Assembly: GCF_017562075.2 (NCBI RefSeq)
Contig: NC_054082.1
Coordinates: 27,280,208-27,344,207 of the forward strand
DNA from: Anopheles merus
Taxonomy: Eukaryota > Arthropoda > Insecta > Diptera > Culicidae
Direction: 5' to 3'
Length of the DNA stretch: 64,000 nucleotides
This document shows, piece after piece, positions 23,301 to 36,351 of the stretch (position 1 is the stretch's first letter; every line of letters starts with the position of its first letter). The notes under the pieces were generated by a model. The model was not told the DNA's origin, did not search any database, and saw nothing but the letters and a program-made list of their open reading frames with translations. The translations under genes were made by a program, and so were the position numbers.

Positions 23301-24808
23301 GCGGCAGCAGACGCGGCCGACGTACCAACGCCCATCTCCCGGTTTGCTGCCGCCGCCGCTGCCGCTGCCGCAGCCGCAGCAGCCGCGGCACTAGCTGCCG
23401 CCAGTTCCGCCTTCTTGCCCGCCGCCTTGGTGCGGGTGATCTTTCGCCGCTTTTTGGTGGCCACCGGGATGCGGCCGTTCCGCAGGACCGGCGAATTGTT
23501 GTTCTCCTCCTCGGACGGACTCGTCTTACCCTCCTTGCCGCTGTTCCAGTCGGACCACGCTTTGCGCGTCGTCGGCCCGACCACGTCCGTGTCACTCTCC
23601 GACGTGCTGTCGTCGTTCGTGATCACCTTCGGATGGTGGTGGTGGTGGTTGGTGTTGTTGTCCTTGCGCGACCGAGACGAGCGCGTCGAGTGCGAACCGC
23701 TGCCGCCTCCGCTCGTGCCGTCCGTATGGTTTTCCGTGCCCTTCGTTTTCAGCCGCTGAAAGTAGCGCTCCAGCTTCGTCCGGTCGATGATGTGCAGATA
23801 GTACGACACCGGCTTGCCCGTCCACGACACCGAGCCCCGCAGCGGGCTCATCTCGCTCACGTGCATGATCGTGCCGATGTCGCTCAGGTTGCGATCGGTG
23901 ATGCGGAAGTTGAGCGGGCAGAAGCTTTTCGACGACACGATGCGGGCACCGTCCCGCAGGTCGGCAAAGCGCTCCTTCAGCTGATGGTCAACGTTCGGGC
24001 CGAACGCAAAGTTGTTCACGAACACGATCGTGGCGGAGGTGATCTTCTCCCGATACTCGTCCGCCAGGAAGTCGCCCTTGATCAGCTCGTAGTCGCCGTA
24101 CTTCTTGCCGAACCAGCGCATCCACAGCTTGAACGTCGTGTTCATGCCCTCCGCATACTTGGACGGCACGTCCGCTTTCTCTATGCCGAAGCACACCTTT
24201 ACCGGTGTCGAGGCGGCCATCTGCAGCACCACCTGCCCGACGCCCGAGCCCAGATCGACGAACACGTCGTCGGCCGTGATCTTCACCTGGTCGATCATCT
24301 GGCAGATCAGATCGAACGACGTCTCGCCGTACACCTCCGGCGAGAAGGGCTCGTACTGGTTCAGCTTCTCCGGCTCCACCACGGCCTGGTTGTACACCTG
24401 CTGCAGGATGTGCTTCAGCAGCCCGCGCGATGGGTAGGTAAACCGTTGGTTCGACAGCGATGTTCCCTTTTCCTGAAAGCATAATACAATACGTGAGTAT
24501 CACACCATAACAATATTCCTAGTCTTTGTTCTTACCAGTGCCGCCACACTGTCGATCGCTCGGTTGAACCGATCGCACAGGTTTTTCATCGCATCGTAGT
24601 TGTTCGTGTCCAGGTTGTTCAGATCGATCTCCTCGATCGCCGATTTGATCTCCGGCATGTCCTCGCACACCCAGCGCACGTTCTCGATCAGCTCGGCGCC
24701 CGAATCGTGCCCCGTGCCCATCACCGTCGAGAACGGGAAGTTGTACAGGAACGGTTCGGCACCGGCCGGCGACTGCAGCTTCAGCTCCTTGTAGTTCGGA
24801 GTGGCCAT
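10079..24808 (-). CDS. gpp: DOT1-type histone H3 lysine-79 methyltransferase (grappa orthologue), seven exons, two isoforms
   Basis: The enzyme methylates H3K79 on nucleosomes in the nucleus using S-adenosylmethionine. Coding exons in transcript order: A 24536-24808, B 23019-24472, C 18817-22925, D 18500-18703, E 18031-18408, then either F 14092-15437 or G 10079-11328. All junctions are GT..AG and phases close without a stop, giving about 2587 aa (A-E+F) or 2555 aa (A-E+G). The fold is visible in A and B: DLGSGVGQ near residues 164-171 (SAM motif I), FGIEKADVPSKYAEGM (post-I) and NNFAFG near 244-249. Exon C starts with a coiled coil and then becomes low-complexity. The start ATG at 24808 lies in a Kozak-like AGCAATGGC. 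The length matches the very long Drosophila grappa rather than vertebrate DOT1L (about 1540 aa). Family identity is near certain; exon F versus G use is inferred from splice phase. Confidence 0.95.
11329..14091. other. DOT1 intron / exon F 3'UTR; no further gene
   Basis: AT-rich sequence between alternative exons F and G. It begins on the gene strand with the 3'UTR of the exon F form and ends with a CTCCCAG acceptor for exon G. It contains (TTGC)n near 12165-12182 and A/T homopolymers. No credible ORF was seen. Confidence 0.6.
13815..13820 (-). terminator. gpp: Polyadenylation signal AATAAA for DOT1 exon F isoform
   Basis: TTTATT on + is AATAAA on the gene strand, 272 bp after the exon F stop and well before exon G. 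Its position supports a complete shorter transcript. Confidence 0.5.
14092..15437 (-). CDS. gpp: DOT1 alternative last exon F (Thr/Ser-rich tail)
   Basis: Opens after GGTCTTAG with GC, which completes a Gly codon with exon E and then reads HGLNATATTNTTTYATA. The tail is about 448 aa of mainly Thr, Ser, Ala and Gly with a Q-rich end, and stops at TGA 14092-14094. An AATAAA signal follows 272 bp downstream (13815-13820), so the exon can terminate its own transcript. No known domain is visible. Low complexity weakens the coding call, but a 1.35-kb open frame with matched phase and its own poly(A) signal supports it. Confidence 0.7.
15438..18030. other. DOT1 intron between exons E and F
   Basis: AT-rich with no credible coding sequence on either strand. 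It carries a (TA)n tract near 15450-15460, close to the exon F acceptor. Confidence 0.6.
18031..18408 (-). CDS. gpp: DOT1 exon E, branch point for two alternative last exons
   Basis: Acceptor TTTTAG, then YTSSSSSSSTSSLSS, HHHHALKRTSPIVEHPAGTR and PEINSLSSVVDDGRHHHQLH, to a GTAAG donor. The KRTSPIVEHP and SPEINSLSSVV blocks look less repetitive than their surroundings. The exon ends with one leftover G, which fits the first two bases of both exon F and exon G. Confidence 0.85.
18500..18703 (-). CDS. gpp: DOT1 exon D
   Basis: The frame continues from exon C as GLAASLQARVIATLKIKEED and then a Ser/Asn-rich stretch to HIKSE. Acceptor TTGTAG and donor GTAAGT are present, and the exon ends one base into a codon. 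The short helical LQARVIATLKIKEEDEERHR block is the only non-repetitive part and may be a conserved interaction segment. Confidence 0.85.
18817..22925 (-). CDS. gpp: DOT1 exon C: coiled coil plus very long low-complexity region
   Basis: One 4.1-kb exon (about 1370 aa). The first 190 residues are heptad-rich: REKERNQRLMNRAGQLEKQI, KVLIDDSVALLKARMNEL and KELQVMAAKLQNQVNVIEQE, then SNLETELNLIEKLTEERKS. In DOT1L the corresponding coiled coils bind AF10/AF17 and recruit the enzyme; that function is inferred here. A conserved-looking helical block, SQEWPEIPDIGKIEENNPEI, follows. The remainder is rich in Gln, His, Ser, Gly and Pro with several Q runs. It splices to exon D with one leftover base. Confidence 0.92.
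23019..24472 (-). CDS. gpp: DOT1 exon B: catalytic core and basic nucleosome-binding linker
   Basis: Starts EKGTSLSNQRFTYPSRGLL after TTTCAG. It contains the substrate loop (YEPFSPEVYGETSFDLICQM), SAM motif I, the NNFAFGPNVDHQLKERFADL segment, and SWTGKPVSYYLHIIDRTKLE closing the fold near residue 330. The rest is charged and low-complexity: a His run, an acidic/serine patch, a basic cluster (TKKRRKITRTKAAGKKAEL), a long alanine run and KKRGRVKGKGRQRRP. In DOT1L a Lys-rich segment after the fold binds DNA and ubiquitylated nucleosomes; these basic clusters are in the right place, so the same role is inferred. Confidence 0.95.
24536..24808 (-). CDS. gpp: DOT1 exon A: start codon and N-terminal helical part of the catalytic fold
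   Basis: Encodes 91 residues from MATPNYKELKLQSPAG to DSVAAL and ends in phase 0 at a GTAAG donor (24531-24535 on the opposite strand). It carries the N-terminal region that packs on the DOT1 methyltransferase fold (FPFSTVMGTGHDSGAELIEN, VRWVCEDMPEIKSAI). No in-frame ATG upstream continues the homology. Any 5'UTR exons lie further right and were not identified. Confidence 0.93.
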
Positions 24809-27800
24809 TGCTGCTGTTGCTGCCGTCCACTAGGGCTTTGCTTAAGTACTACCCCCAAGCGGAGCAGGGACCTTCTTGCTTTGCTACCCCGTCGATGGGG
24901 TTTCTCCTACTACCACCGTTGGTTTCTGGTTCCACCTTCCGCGCCAACGTTCCGTCGGGATTGCGCAGAAGGCAAATACACAGACAATTGACGTAAATGT
25001 TGCCACTCCTGGACGCAGTGCAGGGTAGAGGTAGAGGATGCTCTCGCGTATCGTAACCTGTGCGGCGTTTGGGCTTTGTCCCACACCCAATTACTATCTT
25101 ACACACTTTTTTACTACTAATAATTTACCCTTTTGATGGTTGCTACTAAGCACACGGCATCTAAACGCTACTTTACACTTTTACACCGACGAGGATCGGG
25201 TTTTTAGCGGATCGCTCAAACTTTTTTTTTCTCTTATCCTAACACGCAGCACTGTGTTTAACCGTTCTTTTTGTGACGATATAATTACACTGTTCCATGG
25301 CTTCACACTACCTGCTATATTTCACTTTACCAATGTTCCAGCAGCACTATGCTTTATTGCCGTTCTGTGGAAATGCAACTTCCTTCGGCACGTGACACTT
25401 TCAGCGGCAGTTGGCCGGGTTGTTCCGTTAGGCGGGTTACTGGTGCCGATCAGGACCAGGTTTCGCGCTGTTATGTGCTGCTGACCGGAACAGCTGCAGG
25501 GACGTTGCGGCTGGTGTTGCTTTTCCTGCTTGCCGCTCCCGGGCATGAGTGGAAGATGCTTCCAATTACTGCTCGGTGTAGTATGTTGCTGCTGTTGATG
25601 CTGCTCCTTGTTCTGCTGGTGGTGTTTCAGTCTGCCTTGGAAAGGATGCATCGTTGTCGGAATTGTCGATTGTGTACTGCAGGAAAAAACGGACAAAATG
25701 GGCGTTTGTTAGTATGTAAATTACACAAAATGTAGTGAAAATATTTAAACAACATTAAACCATATCCATTCAAGCATATTAAGGGGAAAGTAATAAATTA
25801 CGCGTTGCAAGGGAGGGGCATGGCAATTACGGGGTTGCGCATCGGCGGTCAACAACCTTACTACTCAACAAACAATCGCAACTCTCACACCGTACAGCTG
25901 TTGCTAGAGAGCACATAAAATACGTTCCAGACATCCACCGCAAGCTCACCGGCCAACTGCTAAAGCCCTTGCTGTAACATATAAAGAAGGGGGATGATGT
26001 GGGACCGGATAACGTGCAAGGGTATTGATTTATTTTAATGGTCCTCGATGTTGAAGGACACCCATAAACAACATGGATGGTGCCGCCGGGTTCAAGAGGA
26101 ACGCCGCTTAGCGAATATTAAGCATTTAAATCCATTCTTCATACATAGACAACATACGACGCTGCTCTGCGTTCAATCTAGCGATTACGTGCATGCGTCT
26201 GGGTGTGTGTGTGTCTGTAAAGATACACACCTGGCAGGAAAATGCGAATAGCACGTGTTTTGTCACACACGCGACACAACACACGCCTCAGTTGAGCTGC
26301 CCCCGGGACGATCTGGGACGGAACAACCCAAACAGGTTGCCAATTTTTGGTGCCGTGATCAGGCAGGCAGCAAGGTCAATTATGAACAGGTTGGCTGCCA
26401 ACGAAACGCTTCAGGTCTGCAATGGAAAGTGTTTTTATGTTTTGCTTTTTGGCAGCCACTAGACATCTGTGTGCAGAGAAGAGCGCGACACAGGACACCG
26501 GAACAACACGCGTGATGATGATGTGGATACATTCAACTCCTCCTCGCACCACAACGTGCACATAAAACCTGTGTGATCCTGTGATGCTACTCTGTCGGTG
26601 GCTCTTGGGTCACTATCGTTCCTGTCTTGCATCCTCGCATCGGCTATCTCGCTCTAAATTGCATCATTGATTTCCGGCTGCAAAGCGAATGCATTTTCCT
26701 TTCTAGCATTGCCGTAACGGCAACCGGACACATGTGCGATGACGGCGACCATAGTGCATACAGAGACAGGTAAACGCATTCGCTATCCTGGCTCGCTACA
26801 CAGGGTGGGTCATTTAGACGTACACACACACACGCACACAGAGATTCATTCGCTAGACAGCAAGACTCCACATCCCCAGACAAGAGAGAATGGGGATGCG
26901 GTTAGTCGCTGTCAATTATTGATTTTCCTGAATTCGAACAACAGTCAACAGACAGACAGAATTTCCAACGCATGTTCAAGGGTTCGTTTTTCGCTAGGAA
27001 TTAATGTGACAAGAATAAATGGAATTTTGTTATGATCATTCTTGCTTGGCGATAGTAGACAATCAGATTTACCAGAAGCTGAATTCTTTTTCGTTTAAAT
27101 CACATCTTTTAACTCTCTAAGAACACAACACTGTTCCTGCACACCTTTAATTGACGTTACAGATCCAGCACGACGGGCACGCAGCAGACCATTTCATCGC
27201 GTTGGTTTTGCTATTTCCGTGAAAAGCGATGCTTACGCAACCGGTACCCGAAACGCGGACCAGAAACGCGTTCATTCCTCCCACCATACATACCCATTTA
27301 TCGATCGCAGCAAGAGGGAAGGAACGCGCATAAACCAAAACAGACAAAATGCATCGCCTGTCCTCTCTCTCGCTCTCTCTCTCTCTCTCTCCACTCCTGC
27401 CGGCAAAACAATCCCGGCCGAACCACCCCGATGGTGTGTTCGCTACTGTATTCTCAACCCGGGAAAATGCACACACACAAAAAAAAGAGAACCACCGTTG
27501 CAGACAACGATGAAACCTTCCTCCCCCACCGGTGCGGCGGCGGCACAGCCGGTGAGGGGTGAGCGAATGTAGGTCAAACATAGAAACTTCCTCCTCCGCT
27601 CACCGGTCACCCCACCAACAACAACCTCCTCCTCCTCACGCCAGGCGGCGCGCGGTGCAGTTGCAATGCTGTTTCTTCATCACTCTCGCAATCCCGCGGG
27701 GAGCGGCGCTGGGGGAGAGAGGTGAAGAGAGGTGGAAGTTCTTTCCTTCCAGCCATTCCGCGCCTTCTTCACCCTTGCACCTTTGCCGTAGGATTAAAAA

Positions 27801-29976
27801 TAGCTAAAAACAGCGGCATTTCCTGAATAGCAACCATTTTTGCCTCCTCGGGTTGGAATGCATTTTCCCTGCACATTTTCTGTACTGGTGATTTGAAGTT
27901 CTCTGGTTCAGAGTTTTAACCATGTTGTACATATTAAGCTCAACCAACGTGGTGCAGTAAAGGTGCTGTAGATAGATTGTTGTGTGTTTTTAAAATTAAA
28001 CACGTTTGCATAAATCTCTATCTATTTAAATGCGCATTCCCTACATTGTTAAATACTTAAACCCAAACACAAAATTACAATCATACGAATTCTTATTCAA
28101 ACATTTGAAACAGGAAGCACATTTTGCACAAACATTTCCCAGGGAAAATGCATTTTATTTATCCAGCGAATAAAACCTGGTTCACATGTGGAACGAAAGG
28201 AACGGCAAAGAGCGCTCATTTGTATTTGCGCATAATGAAGATGTGTAAACACATCATGCCAACCCATCATCGTCGCCCATTACAGGAGATGTTTATTTTG
28301 CATCTATTCCTCTCCATGCACTTTTCATCCCACGGTAGAAGCTTTTTTGTTTGTTTTTTTTTTTTTTTTGCTGTCCAGAGAAGCGTCTGCTAAAGTAGGG
28401 CAGCACATTACACAAAAAAAGGAAGAAACACGTACAGTCCGATTGCAACGTTTTCAAGTGGCTAGAATTCTATAATCCTTTCACGAGCACGAACTCTAGC
28501 ACCAGAGCAAAACCGTACGTGCAGTATTTGCAAACAAACGAAACCAGCTTCAACCTTTCCTTTGCTCCTTCGGTAACAATTCCACAGCTGTGATCCACAC
28601 GTCCGTGGGGGATGGCAGTAAATAAATGGAATAATTATTCGATCAATACTGGGCGCCTCCTCAGCGCGCAGAGCACGTGGTTCGTTCGAGTGCTGTGTCA
28701 CGGTAGCGAAACAGACAGGCCCTAAAATTAACTCTGACACTTCCCTCCCCATGTATGTTTTGTCTTAAAAATAAAACCCAAACAAATGTGCTTTTGCATG
28801 TGTGCCATTTGCATTGCGGAAATGCTCGATGAATAATTTCGAGCACATTAGTATGGGGAAAGGGAAGCAAAAACGAGCACACACTTCCTCCTGGACCCAA
28901 AAATAAATCGATCGTTCATGGAACCGAAAAATGCCATCAGTACTAGTGCTCGTTTCGCCCGCAGAGTGTCCTCGGCCAAGCCAGCCAGCCAACCAGCCAG
29001 CTGCCGTTGCCCAGCAGTTTCAATTCATCTATTTTCCATTCAGAAAGCTTTTCCTTGTTGTTCGCTCACTGTCGCCCGGACACACTGAGCTTGAGCTTAG
29101 AAGAAGTGCAGGAGGGCAGGAACCGATGTGGCAATCATTCAAGCTTAATTTAATTTCATTTTGATAACATTTTGGTTAGACATCCGGACAGACCGACTTT
29201 TAGGGTTTGGGAAACACACACACATACAGATAAGAAAGTTTCGGTTCGGTCAGTGGTTCGAATGTGTCGATTCCAGGATGTTGTATGTTAAAATATTCAC
29301 TAGAATGCCACCAGCACACACAAGAAGCCATGGAGGAGGCATGATTGATAAAAAAAAGGAAAACTTAACACGTTGCAGAAAAATTTTCGAATTTTGAACA
29401 GTTATTTTTACCACTATGCTATATATATTTAAGTTTTCATCGGTAAGGCTTTTTGAAGTAAGCACTATCAACCGCGTGAACTGCATTAAGTATGGAAACA
29501 GTTAACTCGCTTTAAGATAGCTCAACTACGTCACGTAAATAAATTAAACCCAATGCTGTTAAAGCACAGTCTGTTCAAAGCATCAAGTCCAACTCATTTG
29601 GTGATTAAAAATAATTGCAAACAAAATCTCCCCTCGATGGCCCAGAGCTTGACCCCACCATTGATTGTACATTATTGGCTTTGGGCGCGTCCGCCCCTTT
29701 AATCACTTTAATAGGAAGAAAATTAACAACACTTTACCATTTTCTAGCACCACCGCTCACAATCACACTCTCCACTAAAAGCTCTTACCCTCTCACTCAA
29801 AACCAACCTCCCCTCTCTTTCACATACACACTATTTCCTTCTTCCGTGTGGCCATGGCGTTCTCACCCAACCGATAGGAACCATCCGGAGAACCGAACAC
29901 ACCACCCGTGGATGGGAAAACTGAAAAAAGGACGACTATTAAACTAGATGCTGTGTTCTTCCTCCTCGCAGAGAAC

Positions 29977-29979
<3 letters not shown>

Positions 29980-30027
<48 letters not shown>
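29980..30027. repeat. (GA)n microsatellite
   Basis: Near-perfect GA dinucleotide tract of about 48 bp, interrupted once by AAA. In flies such tracts can bind GAGA factor; that role is not shown here. Confidence 0.9.
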
Positions 30028-30028
<1 letters not shown>

Positions 30029-30500
30029 TGAGAGAGCGGAATTATCTTCACTTAAACTCTGTACAATTTTCCGATGTCTTACGATGTCCGATGAGGGAAT
30101 AGTTAGTAAAAGTCCCATGCTCCTACCCCATGGCACTGCTGCCTCTCGAACGCTCCCGCCCCCAAACGACCGTGGTGGCCTTAAAGTGGCACATCCCATC
30201 AGCCCGAATTGCGTAGTCACCATAAACTCTCGCCTCAAGCGGTGGTACAATCTGCACCAGCAATGGGAGGAGGAGAGTTCGTGCCCCAAAACTCTTCATA
30301 GGAACGCATCAGCAACTTTTAATTAAAGCTCAATGCTCCGATGATAGTTGGCGGCCGCCGATTCAGCGGAAGAACGTTTAGTTTTCATTTCATGCGCTAA
30401 AAGCGAGCGATTTTCAATGAATAGTGTAAACATAGAATTTTTAAAACAATAATTTCAATGAAAATTTTGCACAAAGTAAAAGCGTGCGATTGTTAGTTAA

Positions 30501-30747
30501 TACAGGGTTTTCCAGGAGTTCTCATAGATGTGGGACACTTTATTGATTCTTTCTTAAGTGAAATGAGCTTAATGTAACGGGAATTGAGCACTATAGCACC
30601 CTTGTTTGACAATCCAATAGCAATTTCCAAGGGGCCTGCCCAAAAAGGGTACCAGAGAATCCAAATTCCATCATATGAAGTTCACTTCCAATAAGAAAGG
30701 GTCAAGGAAATGTCCCAAAACTATGGGAACACCTGGAAAACCCTGTA
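30501..30747. mobile_element. MITE, CAGGGTTTTCC-ended, TA duplication
   Basis: The left end TACAGGGTTTTCCAGGAGTT and right end CCTGGAAAACCCTGTA are inverted and flanked by TA (30501-30502, 30746-30747). The inverted homology continues inward through TGGGACA/TGTCCC. It is the same family and size as 2303-2532. Non-coding. Confidence 0.85.
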
Positions 30748-30984
30748 ATATCTGGGTATGAAAACGAAACGCAACATAATAGGAAGGCTGATGCTGCTGC
30801 TGCTGCTGCTGGTGCTGCTGCTGTCGTTTTCTCGCGACGTTTCGAGAAAATGTTCCACTTTAAAGCACGTTACACCAATACCACCATCATATCAAATAGA
30901 TGGCGGAAGGAACAGGAATAGCTTCTCCACTGCCTCGGGCACTTCCGCGCTTTTACTCAAACGCACTCAGAAGCAGTGAGACAG

Positions 30985-30988
<4 letters not shown>

Positions 30989-31020
<32 letters not shown>
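30989..31020. repeat. (GA)n microsatellite
   Basis: Uninterrupted AG/GA dinucleotide tract of about 32 bp, the second in this upstream region. Confidence 0.85.
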
Positions 31021-31023
<3 letters not shown>

Positions 31024-34000
31024 CGACCCGCGACGGCAAGGAAAAACGGATCGATAATTCGGATGCTGGAAAGCTGCTGCTGCTTTTCTTCAGTGCGTTA
31101 GTGTGCGCCGGTCTTTTGTGTACGTGAGTGCATGTGTGTGTGTGTGTAAGCTTTGCGTTTTCACATCTGACACTGCCACGCTTTTCATCTACCCGCCTCA
31201 CGGGAAAAGTGCTTTTCCTCAGCGGTAAAGCAAGCTGATGGCGCTCCTCTCTCCCTCTCTCTCTCTCACTCTCTCTCTCTCTTCTATAGCTCTCTCTCTC
31301 CTGTAGGCGACAGGCGATGCTTTTTCCCCGGTGGCATTTATTATTTTGACCACTTTCCATTACCCCTGCACAGCACACTCTCCTCCTCTCGTGCCCTTGT
31401 GGCATGATTTGTCCATCTTCTCATTCACACTTCGTCCTTTCTCGCTCCTACAGATGAAGGGCCATTGGAGCGAACATTTTTCACCGTCTTCCTCTTAGGA
31501 CTGCGACCTAGCCAAGAGGATGTTGAGGGAAAGCGAAACGAGCCAGAAGACGCGGCGGCATTGCGTTTTATGATCTAACCGAGAGAAACGGCCCCCGGGA
31601 TGGAAATGATGTTCGTGATGCAATGATGACGAACATACACACAGGACCTTCAGGGTAGTGGGGGGGGGAAGGGAGCAGGAGGGGGCATCTTCAAGAACGC
31701 GCGCTACAGAGCACACAAGCGAACAGGATGAAGATGTTTCAATAGAAGCGCGAAAAGGACCGAGTTTTCCCGGGGTCATCATTTTCGGGCACATGAAGAA
31801 GGATGTACATACAGCAGTCATTCGTTTGGGTGTAGTACGGTGGCCTGGATTTACCGTTTTCCATCTGTTTTTGTTTTTCGCTCTGCTGAGCAGCATTACA
31901 CCCGTTGGGATGAGATGAAAAGGCGTAGGCTTTCTTCTGGTCTATTATTGCAGCTTAAGTAACACCAGACGTATGAACACAAACCTGCTAGGGTGAGTTT
32001 TTCGTCTAACACCGTTATGCCACGTTTTTGTATGGAGCTTTTTCCTTTATTTTTGTGTTCTCTTGAGAAAGGGTAAGGCGTTTCGCACACAAACACAAAA
32101 GCACAGCACCCTCCAACCCTTCAACACACGTATATATATATATACATGTGTGATATAGCAAACGGGCTCCTCTATGTGTTCTTCGAAGGCCTCAAAGATG
32201 GCATCGCAAGCTCTGTGCTCCCATCATCCTCCTCCACAGCATCCCCAACGAGCGAATGCAGAAGGCGAATAAAAAGCACAAAATAAAAGCCCTCCATCCT
32301 GCTCATCCAACAAGCAACCATTTCCCATTCTGTAGGATGATGTTCTCACTCTCCATGTCTACATCTCTCGCTCACGCTCACGCGTATCCTTATTCTTGTA
32401 AGGGGGCCCGCGGCTAAAAGGAAGCTTCCCTTACACCTCAAACTTTCTCGTGTGTTCAGCAATCTCGCTCTCTCGCTCTTATTCTTGCATCATCAACGTA
32501 TCAGCCCTTCTTCTTGGGGGAGAGCTTTTTTATCCCAATCACTCACCAGAACCAAGGATTGGGGAAGACTGGGGATAGACGAAGGGGAAGGCTGACGAAA
32601 GGTTGCCTGAAAGTGTGTCTGTGTGTGTGTGCGGTTGTGCCAAGGGAGTGGAGTGGTGATGGTGATGATGAAATTCTGCAAATCCAACCAACCAACCAAC
32701 CACCAACAGCAGCCCAACGGTTGAGACATAACAGAGCAGTGGCAAAAAAAACGGCAATGCCAGGGAGAAGAAAAACAGCGCACCGAGTCAAGGACAGGAA
32801 AAGCGTCAGAATCATAACGAATCATTTCCTTCGGCGAAAAACAAGCAAAGCAAGCAAAAGCGCTAAGGCAAAGAGCAGGGAGCCGAGTCGTGCGTTGACA
32901 ACGTGGCAAGCGCCCCCGACACTGCAGGATGCTCTCTGTCTCTCGCTCCCTAGGTATGGTGATAAATATAATTAATTTAAAAAATGACACAAACATTACC
33001 GACCGGGAAAAGCAACTTCCGTTCTTTATGTCTTTTTTATAGGAAGAGAAATACGAAGAGCATGATTTTTCTCAGCTTTCACTACAAAGAATGGATGAGT
33101 TTTTTTTTTTTTTTATTCTAAAGCAAAGTGATGGAGCGACGATGAAAAATCGATTTTATGTCCATCAAAAACCGCAAATACTGCACAAACAAAGCAGCAG
33201 CAGCAGCAGCCCGACACAATAACTGGAAGTGATGAGATTTAGAAACCGGGCATACATTTCCAAGATTTACAAACTGTTGGGATGGATGCAATATGTTGGG
33301 AAAATAGCCTACTACAAACGACCCAAATGTGAGTAGAATAAATTAAAGCATAACCACGACAATAATATACCGACATCGTGTGCTGTTAGGTGAACCCAAC
33401 GATCCAGGCACTTTAATTCGGGCTGAATTACCAACGAATCTTTTCCTCCAAAATTTAATAATTATCTAAACTGCTGGATCTAACGAATCGGTTGCACAAC
33501 CCGTCACTAAATGCGTCATGTGAATTTCGTAATGTTTGCCAATTGATTGCAATTTGCTACACTGCGGCACTGTACAATAATTTCGGAAACCAAACCATTA
33601 GCTACGGTAGTGGACGGTTTAATGAAGCTTCATTTCGGTGCTGTACCACAAACTGAAAGCGATTCAATTAGTATACGCGCTCAAAATGTTTTAGAGAAAT
33701 TAAAGAAATTCAAGAGAGAATTACTGTTTTGCTGTATTAAAACTGTGCCGAAATTTCCGTTCGTTGAATTCGTATTTTAATCTGCACCTAATTGTAAGAT
33801 CGTATGGTTCATTTAGTGAACGAGTGGACTGAACTGAACGTGAAACATTGCTCTACTTCCGAGCGAATTGCAACGTTCTCGTAGCATAATCTTAATCTTT
33901 AATAACAACACAAATCCTATTTATACAATAAACACAATCAAAATCCAGCTGTATGATTTAAGCTTGAGTTTCAAAAGCCCACTTTACCTCGCTTTACTGC

Positions 34001-36140
34001 ATAAATTTTACTGAAATGTTGTTAAAATAAGCTCCAAAGCATTCGATATAGCATTTCGGAGATTTACCGAAACATTACTTACTGCGCTACGCAGAGCTTT
34101 TATTGATTGCACAATCGGGAGGACACAGGCATTCAACGTCTTTCCCACGCACGTGCCATACAAGACGAACAGGACGGAATGCGTACGCTTCCTGAATCGC
34201 AATTGATCTCACAATGTCCGTGCTGCGGCCGGAGGTGCTCCGAGGAATAAAAAATGTATATGGAGATTTCCCCCCCCCCCCCCCGCAGATGCAGGAGCAA
34301 GGCGGGGTTGTCGGGCATCACCCGAAAGAGTCGCGCAAGAGAGGAGAGCGAAAAATCAATGCCAATGTTTTCATTGCATCCCAAGGTCTCTGTGGCCACA
34401 CACTGCGTAGAGCGTTCCTTGTGCGCTCTCGATTGGACGTTAAAACTTACACATTAACGCACAAGCATAGCAAAAGGATGGGACCGTCTATGGCGGAAAC
34501 GATGGCATTCGTTTCGTTTTCTAAGCTTTTACCACAAGTACCTCAATTTCATATAAAATCATAGCAAAAAATGTTTTAAAAATAATACAATAAGCTTACT
34601 TCGAGCGGCGCAATAGAACATACGTTTAAGTAAAAACGTAAAAGGTAAAATTCAAATAGATTCCAATTGTATTACAGTTTAATTAAAAAAAGATTAAATT
34701 CTTTGCAACAACATTCTATTCATATTTAATAGAAATGGCATTTTTGGCCGTAATCGTGAATCGTCCTAATTACAACAAAACAGGCTCTACAGATGGAACG
34801 GAGCAAAACATAGACAAACACACTCACACACACACAAACAAACCAACTGCTAGCGACTACTGCTGAAATGTGCCTTGCGTATTTGGGGCGTTTGCTTTTA
34901 TCGATTTTCCGTTTTTCCACTGCCCGGTTGGTTGGTTCCATGTACGTCATTGTCGTGCGCATATATAGAGGGAAACCGGGCACGAATTATTATGCAGCAG
35001 CAGCAGCAGCAGCATAACATGTTGCGGGAAGAACGAACGATGTTCGCTAACCTGCGTTTTACCGCCGTACCATATAAACGGGAGGTAAAAAAAACGTGAA
35101 TGTGATCAGCCAGAAATATTCAAAATTTAAGCAAAAAAGAAACGCATTTTTTTTAAATTGGCTCCCCAAAAAATTTGAATGAGACTCAATTTTCCAAGTA
35201 AAATTTTACCACAAAATGCCACGCTGCCCGGGCCCCAACATTCACCCATCGGAAATACTCCCACCATCCATATCACCTGCACACACACCGGAGTAAAACA
35301 TGCTTGTGCTCCGTAGGCTCGCTCACGAACAAACACACCGAACCGGAGGAATCCGGCTTGTTCCCTGGGAGGAGAGCGCGTTTTTTTTCTAGTTTTGGTT
35401 TGGTTTTCTGGAACCTGTTTTTCCGTAGCACTGCTCTGTGTTTTCCTGCCGCGTTGGAAAATCGATAAATATTGATCAATTTCCCACGGGCACCAACGGG
35501 GAGAACGAGAGCGAGAGAAAACGATGGAAAGCTCGACAGAATTGAGGCCCATGGCACGGGCAGAGAGCGAGAGCATGAGAGACAGCATTGGGATGAGCGG
35601 GGGAGGACGGGCGGGGAAGGGTGTAGCGTTTCCTCCTACACAACAGACAAGCGAGCGCGCGCGTGCTAGTCCTTTTGCACACCAACAAAAAAAAAACAGA
35701 CGCAAGGGAAGGGCCTGTGTCGTCGCGATTCCACCTATACGCTGATGTAGGGCAATGGATGGGGGGGGAGAATGATGTTGATGGGGCAAGAAATAAAAAC
35801 CAACAAACGCGCCCTGTTTGTGCGCCATCATGCTCTGAACCGATGCTGCACACGTTTTGGTGGGATATAGACCGGATCCGCGCTTCCGCACCACCGTCCC
35901 ACCGAACGGGCAAGTGACTGTTTTATGTGTTGCATCAACATGAGCTTCCGAGAAGTCCGTCCTGTTTGTATTTTACAGAAATTTTTAATATATAGCAATG
36001 TATAATCAACTAGTTTTATACAAGTATTTACAGGAATGTAAAATTTATTTGAAGTAATACAAATTCTGGTTAAATTACTTGGTTTTCCAAGCTACTTCAG
36101 TGTTGGAACTGCAGATTTCAACTACGCTAAACGAATTTTG

Positions 36141-36351
36141 CCGGTCTCATGGTACAGTCGCCAACTCGTACGACTTAACAACATGCCCGTCATGGGTTCA
36201 AGTCTCAACTAGACCGTGCCGCCATACGTGGGACTGACGATCCTGCTATGGGGAGGGGGGGATCCAAAAGTCACTGAAACCCAACCCCACAAGTGGTACA
36301 GGCAGGCCTTGACCGACAACAGTTGTTGAGCCAAAAAAAGAAGAAGAAGAA
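36141..36351 (+). mobile_element. tRNA-derived SINE, SINE200-like
   Basis: The head resembles a tRNA gene: an A-box-like GGTCTCATGGTACAGTCGCC and a B-box GGGTTCAAGTC about 45 bp further on. The body ends in GGCCTTGACCGACAACAG and a (GAA)n-type tail near 36336-36351. The layout and tail match my recollection of the Anopheles SINE200 family. A clear target duplication was not found. Confidence 0.75.

Noticed and set aside
23198..24484. 428-aa open frame on + opposite DOT1 exon B
   Set aside because: It is the antisense of a GC-rich coding exon, Arg/His-rich, with no domain; the minus strand encodes the DOT1 fold.
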